A DNA stretch of 37,970 nucleotides, taken from Candidatus Aegiribacteria sp. GTDB taxonomy: Bacteria; Fermentibacterota; Fermentibacteria; Fermentibacterales; JCC-6. The translations under genes and the position numbers were made by a program. A model generated the notes under the pieces. It saw only the letters and a program-made list of their open reading frames with translations, did no database searches and had not been told where the DNA came from. Of this stretch, positions 33,200 to 37,970 are shown in pieces; position 1 is the stretch's first letter, and every line of letters starts with the position of its first letter. The stretch spans positions 1 through 37,970 of the forward strand of contig JAIOQY010000213.1 of the NCBI GenBank assembly GCA_021108435.1, given 5' to 3'.

Positions 33200-33227
33200 A
33201 TAATATGAGTTATCCCGATGAAGTCAA
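33200..33227 (-). promoter_or_regulatory. metK promoter
   Basis: Minus strand TTGACT (33222-33227) and TATTAT (33200-33205) with a 16-bp spacer, each 5/6 to the sigma70 consensus. The start site falls at about 33193, one base before the riboswitch P1 stem. Confidence 0.7.
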
Positions 33228-33231
33228 TCAT

Positions 33232-33372
33232 TCAAAGTCGCTGTAAGGAGTTGCTGTTCTTCTCTTCCACCTCCTCCTGCGCTTCTTCAGCAGAATCATC
33301 TATCTCTTCAAGGATATCCTGATTAAATCCCTTACCGACCTTCTTCGGATATCTCCCCGGTGCATTCTCCCT
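33232..33372 (-). other. Open 46-codon stretch directly after, and in frame with, the upstream lipoprotein stop
   Basis: After the TAA at 33375-33373 the same frame stays open for 46 codons to a TGA (33234-33232). The hypothetical product is protein-like: it begins RENAPGRYPKKVGKGFNQDI and ends with an acidic helix (EEIDDSAEEAQEEVEEKN) and LQRL. There is no start codon near its beginning. It could be a readthrough extension, a remnant of an older gene, or chance. It ends just before the metK promoter. Confidence 0.4.
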
Positions 33373-34590
33373 TTACGTTTCTTCTGCCAGTAGCGTATAG
33401 CTCCCGTTACCTCCACCGAAAACCTCGAGATAGTAAATTCCAGCTACCGCATCATCAGGAAGGCTGATCTCACAGGTAGCTCCAGGAGCCACTTCCCACT
33501 CGATCCGGATCTCATCCTGATCGGGATCAAAAAGCCCCACATTCAAGCCTGCTCCGTCCTCATCCGGAGTAACGAGGAAGGTCAGATTGTGCCCTTCATA
33601 AACTTCGATGCTGTACCAGTCCTCTTCGTCATAATCACCGATAATACCGCTCGCTGGCTGTCCGATTTCCAATGCGACGGCATGAACAGCTCTGTCTCCG
33701 GCATCATCACCGCTCCATGCATCATCCTGAGAAGCTGCAGTAACTGTTAAACTATATGTTCCGTTACCACCTTTGAAGATATTGATGTAATAGACTCCCC
33801 CCGACGAACTGTTCATTATCATTGACCTTGTTATCGTCACACCGGCGCAAACATCCCATTCCGTCCAGATTTCATTGACTTCAGTATCCAGGAATTCGAC
33901 ATTCGCGCCTTCAGAATCATATCCGGGAGTAAATGATATATCAAGAATGCTGCCGGAAGGAACCTCAAAGGAATACCAGTCAGATTCATCCAGATCACCT
34001 ATGATACCTCCCTCTGTCTCTCCCAAAGTGATCTCAAGTGCGTCTGGTGCCCTTCCACCGGCATCGGCACCTGAAATCCCGTCATTCTGCATTACCTTTG
34101 AAAGTTCAAGTGTATAACCACCGGGGCTTCCCTGGAATACATGAATGTAATAATCACCGGAGAATTCCGCTGGTGTCATGTAGCTGAATTCCTTGCAGAC
34201 AGGTGGCTTTACATCCCATTCTATCCATATTTCGTCCTGTTCACAATCAAGTACTTCAACATTGAAACCTTCAGCTTCGTTCGAAGGAGTGAATGATACG
34301 TTGAAAGTTTCTCCGCCAATAACGCTGAATACGTACCAGTCATCTGTTTCTTCCTGCTCGAGTACTCCTTCGGTAACACCTTCACTCAGCATAATAGCAT
34401 CAGCTGCGGTGTTATTCGCACCTTCCGGGGTCTCAGCAGTAGTTTCAGCGGATTCTCCCTGATCCTGAATTTCCCCTGCAGTATCCCCGGCGGTTTCACC
34501 CTGTTCCTCAGGCTCTCCCCCGCCACAGGCCATTACATGAAGTGCGGCCATTCCGCAGATAATTAACATTATACCTATAATGTTCTTCAT
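33373..34590 (-). CDS. Lipoprotein with three PPC-like repeats
   Basis: 405 residues. ATG at 34590 with GGAGTAGGAAA upstream (a longer frame to 34716 is not likely). Signal peptide and lipobox VMAC (Cys22), then an acidic Glu/Thr/Ala-rich linker. Three repeats of about 110 residues follow, each with a DWYSFEV-like strand (DDWYVFSV, SDWYSFEV, EDWYSIEV), a DE(I)W.EWDV strand with conserved pair of Trp, and a closing YYIHVFQG / YYINIFKG / YYLEVFGG strand before GSYTL. This is the pattern of pre-peptidase C-terminal (PPC) beta-sandwich domains. Likely exposed on the cell surface or in the periplasm; ligand unknown. Confidence 0.8.
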   Translation of the reverse strand: MKNIIGIMLIICGMAALHVMACGGGEPEEQGETAGDTAGEIQDQGESAETTAETPEGANNTAADAIMLSEGVTEGVLEQEETDDWYVFSVIGGETFNVSFTPSNEAEGFNVEVLDCEQDEIWIEWDVKPPVCKEFSYMTPAEFSGDYYIHVFQGSPGGYTLELSKVMQNDGISGADAGGRAPDALEITLGETEGGIIGDLDESDWYSFEVPSGSILDISFTPGYDSEGANVEFLDTEVNEIWTEWDVCAGVTITRSMIMNSSSGGVYYINIFKGGNGTYSLTVTAASQDDAWSGDDAGDRAVHAVALEIGQPASGIIGDYDEEDWYSIEVYEGHNLTFLVTPDEDGAGLNVGLFDPDQDEIRIEWEVAPGATCEISLPDDAVAGIYYLEVFGGGNGSYTLLAEET

Positions 34591-34788
34591 TTTCCTACTC
34601 CATTCAAGCGATATTCCTGTTTCGAATATCTGCATCATAAAAATACGCAAGTAAAATCCGGGAGACAACTGTCCGGTCTGGGAAACCGGACTCAGGGGGC
34701 TTGCACATGATATCAAAGCTTTTATGGCTTCAATGTCCAGATCGAGAAAATTACCTCAATCCTGAAAATCAGATGATGAGAACACGAA
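34591..34788 (-). other. Intergenic region between two lipoprotein genes
   Basis: 198 bp without a gene. GTCCGGT (34671-34677) and ACCGGAC (34685-34691) form a 7-bp hairpin with 7-nt loop but no T-tract follows on the minus strand, so a terminator is doubtful. No strong promoter pair seen. Confidence 0.35.
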
Positions 34789-35412
34789 TCAGTGAGTGTA
34801 TGTCCCCATAGCTTTTATGGCTCCGAAAGTTATCGGCTCCAGATTCAGTGAACCGGTCAGGAGTAAATGCGGGCATCCCAGCGAAGTGAATCCAGTTGAA
34901 CTGTCCCATCCGGCAGTGAGCGATCTGGCTACATCATCTTCCCAGTTGTAATTGAAAACAGCGCCGTGTCCGTCAGGCCATCCATATTCAATGATCAGGT
35001 TTCCTGATCCATCGTAGAAGAAAGGCGTTTCCAGATTGATGGAAAACCATGAATCAGGATCCGGCGCGTAGACAGTGAAGTTCTCCTCCCAGACAACCTC
35101 CGTCATGGTTCCGGGTCTGTAATTGTCAGCGAATACATTTCCAAGTTCATCGCCGTCACAGTACCCTATATATATTACAAGTGTATCAAGTGTAACTTCG
35201 GTTTCTCCCTGGAACGTTCGCTTTAGAGATATCGTTTCTATCTCGATGGCGTTTCCGAGCTCTTCTTCCAGATAAAGAGTCTGATATCTCATACTTACCG
35301 CACAATCGGCACAGAACGGCTCGTTCGCTGGATAATCGTCAATCCCTATATCTATATCCCCGCAGGCAGCCAATCCTGTGAGAATGAATAATACTGTTAC
35401 AGAATATTTCAT
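34789..35412 (-). CDS. Lipoprotein of unknown function
   Basis: 207 residues from the second of two adjacent ATGs (35412), which has GGA at 5-nt spacing; the first is at 35415. Signal peptide MKYSVTVLFILTGLAAC with a good lipobox. The mature protein is beta-rich and acidic, with a Cys pair in FCADCAVSMRYQ near residue 34 and aromatic segments (DSWFSINLETPFFYDGSG, NLIIEYGW). The ETPFFYDGSGNLIIEY segment resembles beta-sandwich strands seen in secreted FCB-group proteins. No catalytic residues or known family recognised. Lies 52 bp downstream of the sorted thioredoxin-like gene. Confidence 0.7.
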   Translation of the reverse strand: MKYSVTVLFILTGLAACGDIDIGIDDYPANEPFCADCAVSMRYQTLYLEEELGNAIEIETISLKRTFQGETEVTLDTLVIYIGYCDGDELGNVFADNYRPGTMTEVVWEENFTVYAPDPDSWFSINLETPFFYDGSGNLIIEYGWPDGHGAVFNYNWEDDVARSLTAGWDSSTGFTSLGCPHLLLTGSLNLEPITFGAIKAMGTYTH

Positions 35413-35464
35413 CATGTTCCTTCACTCGATGTCAGTAAAGCAAAAGGCGCAGACCAGGGTCAAT

Positions 35465-36469
35465 TTATCTCAGAATCACTATTCGATCTACTGTCACTGT
35501 ATTTCCGGAGTTAACTTCAGCGAAATACACTCCAGAAGCATTAAGACTGAAATCGGCGGATATCCCTTCCTTTATCGTTCCCGTGGCAACACATCTTCCC
35601 GAAGTATCATAAATACTGAGTTCCCCGCCGGATTCGGGAAGGTTAAAGGCATTTATCGTAAAATTCCCGGTGGATGGATTTGGATAAACGTCAAGTTGAA
35701 TATCACCGTCAGCAGCACCTGCTTCGCCTTCTTCAATTCCGACTACAGCACCGAGGTAGTCGAACCAGGCGTTATAAACCTCTTTCGATGATCCATGATT
35801 CTGAACAAAAACTGCCAGCTCTACATACTCGAAATCAAAAGTACCGGTGTCATAATCGACAATCAGATCTAAAGTATCCGGATAAGTGGGTCCGAAAACT
35901 ATCGATTCTCCTACCGGACCGAATAGCTCGTCTCTGAATGCCTGTTCAAAAACTGAATTCGACCAGTAACCGGCTCCTGGTATATTGCTCTCGATAAGAA
36001 CAGCGTTGCAGAAAATATCATCTCCTCCCAGATCCTGTTCCGCTATGAGCGTTATAATTATCGATCCGGCGCCACCTGAAGTTGAGTTTGCGACCTGTAT
36101 CTCCAGAAAACATGGAACCGCAATTCTATTATTGAATGCGTTGTTCAGACCTGATCCGCTGGTACTCGCTTTGATAACTCCATCAAATTGAAGCCACGGA
36201 ACGGAGTTAACACCGTACAGCTGTACTCTGTGCCACTGTTCATAGTTATTCTGATTGTATATCGGATCACCGTTGCCAGGCCACCAGACATGAGGTCTGA
36301 TTACGGCGAGATCATCCGGATGACTGTCTACAAAATTGTTTAATGTTTGCTCAAAACTCCAGCATGGCCCACACTGATAGTTCGTGAAATCTTCCAGTAG
36401 AACAACTCTGTCAGCACCAAACAGGAGAACTGAAAGTACCAGTAATATTATGATATATACAGAACGCAT
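35465..36469 (-). CDS. Omp28-like thioredoxin-fold protein with type IX sorting domain
   Basis: 334 residues. Start is ATG at 36469 with AAAGGA 6 nt upstream; signal peptide SVYIIILLVLSVLLFGA. The first domain begins VVLLEDFTNYQCGPCW, a thioredoxin-like strand with the redox motif CGPC at about 31-34, followed by YGVNSVPWLQFDG with the cis-Pro loop; this is the Omp28-type arrangement. A beta-sandwich middle follows. The last ~75 residues are a T9SS type A sorting domain: VYPNPSTGNFTINAF, LSIYDTSGRCVATG, GVYFAEV and VDRIVILR. Probably an exported thiol protein delivered to the surface. The gene has its own promoter at 36504-36531. Confidence 0.85.
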   Translation of the reverse strand: MRSVYIIILLVLSVLLFGADRVVLLEDFTNYQCGPCWSFEQTLNNFVDSHPDDLAVIRPHVWWPGNGDPIYNQNNYEQWHRVQLYGVNSVPWLQFDGVIKASTSGSGLNNAFNNRIAVPCFLEIQVANSTSGGAGSIIITLIAEQDLGGDDIFCNAVLIESNIPGAGYWSNSVFEQAFRDELFGPVGESIVFGPTYPDTLDLIVDYDTGTFDFEYVELAVFVQNHGSSKEVYNAWFDYLGAVVGIEEGEAGAADGDIQLDVYPNPSTGNFTINAFNLPESGGELSIYDTSGRCVATGTIKEGISADFSLNASGVYFAEVNSGNTVTVDRIVILR

Positions 36470-36503
36470 TGTTATTCCTTTCTGAAAATAGAAATTCATA
36501 TAA

Positions 36504-36531
36504 TCTATACTTGATTAGTAGGAATTGTCAA
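36504..36531 (-). promoter_or_regulatory. Promoter of the sorted thioredoxin-like gene
   Basis: Minus strand perfect TTGACA (36526-36531) and TATAGA (36504-36509) separated by 16 bp, 35 bp upstream of the ATG at 36469. Confidence 0.6.
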
Positions 36532-36573
36532 TCAACTATTACTTTATCTCCCATAGCCTGTTATTCAAAATCT

Positions 36574-36588
36574 AGTATAATTTATACT
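36574..36588. promoter_or_regulatory. 15-bp palindrome containing a TATAAT box
   Basis: AGTATAATTTATACT is a perfect palindrome about a central T in the 291-bp divergent region between the thioredoxin-like gene and the TPR gene. It includes a perfect TATAAT on the plus strand, with no good -35 match. A second possible plus-strand pair is TTGTGT-17-TATAGT near 36606-36634. It could be an operator. Confidence 0.3.
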
Positions 36589-36760
36589 TGTTGAAGTCAG
36601 CACTTGTGTGACATTACAGTGTAGCATATAGTGTCAGGAACTTTATGCTGGAACCTGATTGAATCAGTAGGTTCATCGGATTGAGAAGCATGTTGTTTCT
36701 TTCTTTATATCAGAAGTATTCGGTTGCGAATACGTTCAATCGAGCTTCTGGAGGTAGTTC

Positions 36761-37732
36761 TTGAAACAGAATCTAAAACTCATTACCAGACTTGTTCGAA
36801 AAGCAAAAAAAGAGCTTGATCACAACGATCGCAGGGAAGCTCTTGAGCTGATGAAGAAGGCAGTGAGCATCGATGATAATAACGGACTGGTTGTTCAGGT
36901 AATACAGGCGCTTGATCGAAAAGATACCTCGATGACAATCCTCGACGAACCGCTTGAAGATCAAGTCTTCGATGAATCGTTTGAGAATCCTGTCTTCGAT
37001 GAACCACTTGAGAATCCTGTCTTCGATGAACCACTTGAGAATCCTGTCTTCGATAAATCGTTTGAGAATCCTGTCTTCGATGAACCACTTGAGAATCCTG
37101 TCTTCGATGAACCACTTGAGGAACCTGTTCCTGATGAACCGGACGAATGGCCTCAAGCATTTATTGAACCAGTAGAAAGGAAGTTATCAATGCCAATAGG
37201 AGATCAGCTTATTAAACTGAATCAGCTTGTTAAACTATTCGAAGCTTCTGATAAAGCATTTGACGAGGGACACCAGGCAAAGGCCATTGCCTATCTTAAT
37301 AAAGCTCGAAAGATGGATCCGGATAACCCTGATATAGAAACAAAATTAGATTCCCTGAAATCAAGGATGAAAGCGGCGAACCTTATTTCCATCGCTCGAA
37401 AGAAACTGGCAGCGGGAAATATGTCGGAATCTATCCTTTTCGCTCAGCAGGCTTTTGAAATGATGCCCGATATTAATGGCCTGCAAGAACTCCTCGAAGA
37501 CCTTGAAAACGCTGATTCCAAAGTGGCTTCTCCTATGACAAATACAAATGATGGTGACAAAAGAACGGGAAGCAACAAACCCTACATCGCGAAGATTCGT
37601 CAACTTGTGCAGGATAATTCTCTTGAAGAAGCGGCCTCCATCGCACTGAGATCGTTCAGGGACAATCAGGATGATGAACTGCTGATGCAGTTTATCGAGA
37701 ACTTTAGAAAACTGGGACTTATTGAAGGATAA
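36761..37732 (+). CDS. TPR-like protein with acidic nonapeptide repeats
   Basis: 323 residues from a TTG behind a strong GGAGGT. Residues 1-55 are a helical pair resembling a tetratricopeptide repeat (RREALELMKKAVSIDDNN). Then come seven tandem 9-residue repeats of the type DEPLENPVF (two read DESFENPVF and DKSFENPVF). After a short linker, more TPR-like helices follow (AKAIAYLNKARKMDPDNPDIE, SESILFAQQAFEMMPD, SLEEAASIALRSFRDN). No signal peptide or membrane segment, so cytoplasmic. The family is not recognised; the acidic repeat is probably a flexible spacer or binding strip. Confidence 0.75.
   Translation: MKQNLKLITRLVRKAKKELDHNDRREALELMKKAVSIDDNNGLVVQVIQALDRKDTSMTILDEPLEDQVFDESFENPVFDEPLENPVFDEPLENPVFDKSFENPVFDEPLENPVFDEPLEEPVPDEPDEWPQAFIEPVERKLSMPIGDQLIKLNQLVKLFEASDKAFDEGHQAKAIAYLNKARKMDPDNPDIETKLDSLKSRMKAANLISIARKKLAAGNMSESILFAQQAFEMMPDINGLQELLEDLENADSKVASPMTNTNDGDKRTGSNKPYIAKIRQLVQDNSLEEAASIALRSFRDNQDDELLMQFIENFRKLGLIEG
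36944..37132 (+). repeat. Seven tandem 27-bp coding repeats
   Basis: Units start at 36944 and every 27 bp to 37106; the central ones (GATGAACCACTTGAGAATCC..., ending GTCTTC) are identical or nearly so. Units 2 and 5 share the variant TCGTTTGAG, suggesting duplication of an 81-bp block. Length 27 keeps the frame. The same periodicity opens two long false frames on the minus strand. Confidence 0.95.
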
Positions 37733-37737
37733 TAACG

Positions 37738-37914
37738 TCAGCCTGTGAAGAAATCAGGCACGCAGGTTAGTAGAATTCCCAGAACAAGTATTATAATCCC
37801 CGCGAGAAACGTTAAACCGGTAATAACAGGATGCAGTTTTTTCCCCAGCATTACAAATCCGGTAACGGCAAACAAAAATCCAGGTATCAGCAGAGCAAGA
37901 TAGGTATAATTCAA
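37738..37914 (-). CDS. 58-residue membrane protein
   Basis: TTG start at 37914 with a strong GGGAGG 7 nt upstream, ending at a TGA at 37738. The product (MNYTYLALLIPGFLFAVTGF then VMLGKKLHPVITG and a second hydrophobic run FLAGIIILVLGILL) has two membrane helices joined by a basic loop, ending TCVPDFFTG. The second half of the loop suggests a hairpin topology. No family recognised. It converges with the TPR gene, with only 5 bp between the stops. Coding nature is inferred from the ribosome site and clean hydrophobic pattern. Confidence 0.65.
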   Translation of the reverse strand: MNYTYLALLIPGFLFAVTGFVMLGKKLHPVITGLTFLAGIIILVLGILLTCVPDFFTG

Positions 37915-37970
37915 TAGTTATCCTCCCAATCAGACCTTGAGTTAGTTCGTCCGGGAATAATATCCGTTTC

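Noticed and set aside
34671-34691. Terminator between the two lipoprotein genes
   Set aside because: The 7-bp hairpin is real but no T-run follows it on the transcribed strand; left as a note only.
36944-37132. CRISPR array
   Set aside because: Units are contiguous with no unique spacers and encode an in-frame peptide repeat.
36773-37160. Two overlapping ~125-codon open frames on the minus strand with repeats
   Set aside because: They arise from the 27-bp repeat, which keeps all frames open; the plus-strand gene has the ribosome site and TPR-like flanks.

Overview
The window reads as one chromosomal stretch of a Gram-negative-type bacterium with fermentative metabolism. Two proteins (C-termini at 20819 and 35465) end in a type IX secretion (Por) style sorting domain. 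Several others carry lipoprotein signal peptides. A butyrate kinase / phosphotransbutyrylase pair and a B12-dependent mutase point to acid fermentation. Together these suggest the Fibrobacteres-Chlorobi-Bacteroidetes side of the tree, plausibly a candidate phylum such as Fermentibacterota; that placement is inference. TTG and GTG starts behind clear Shine-Dalgarno sites are common, so several starts here differ from the longest open frame. I see no tRNA, rRNA or CRISPR.

Layout. 1-2.7 kb (+): a truncated unknown gene, a nested palindrome, then a coupled methyltransferase / GT4 glycosyltransferase pair. 2.7-11.2 kb (-): a long tightly packed operon, transcribed right to left: ptb, rpiB, UDP-GlcNAc 2-epimerase, a transglutaminase-like lipoprotein, ribD, ribE, ribBA, ribH, nusB and a metallophosphoesterase. 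11.5-14.5 kb (+): lysine 6-aminotransferase, a RhaD-like class II aldolase, a 30-bp inverted repeat and a lipoprotein. 14.5-16.3 kb (-): an archaeal-type aspS coupled to a small unknown gene. 16.4-20.8 kb (+): buk coupled to the methylmalonyl-CoA mutase catalytic subunit, then a SurA/PpiC-like lipoprotein. 20.8-24.6 kb (-): a C25-like secreted peptidase, a REP-associated (RAYT) transposase element, and M50 and YugP-type membrane metallopeptidases. 24.7-33.1 kb (-): DUF2334 deacetylase-like protein, GT4, metG, ricT, holB, an envC-like factor and metK. 33.4-36.5 kb (-): two lipoproteins and a thioredoxin-like sorted protein. 36.8-37.9 kb: a TPR protein with 27-bp tandem repeats, and a 58-residue membrane protein on the other strand.

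The most interesting signals are non-coding. (1) The metK leader holds a promoter, a very good match to a SAM-II riboswitch (33139-33192, minus) starting at the predicted transcription start, and an intrinsic terminator just downstream. (2) A 952-bp RAYT element with perfect 18-bp inverted ends sits precisely in the gap between two genes that would otherwise be about 15 bp apart. (3) Several REP-like palindromes (670-771, 13647-13731, 20782-20817, 24732-24761) share sequence with each other or with the ends of that element; one encodes the C-terminus of a protein. (4) An open reading stretch of 46 codons continues in frame after the stop of the lipoprotein gene upstream of metK.

How the genes work together: Ptb and Buk can turn (iso)butyryl-CoA into acid plus ATP. 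Buk is translationally coupled to the mutase subunit. The rib genes supply FMN/FAD but ride on a promoter upstream of ptb, with no FMN riboswitch visible. MetK, probably controlled by SAM itself, heads a housekeeping operon for replication (HolB), translation (MetG) and cell-wall splitting (EnvC-like).
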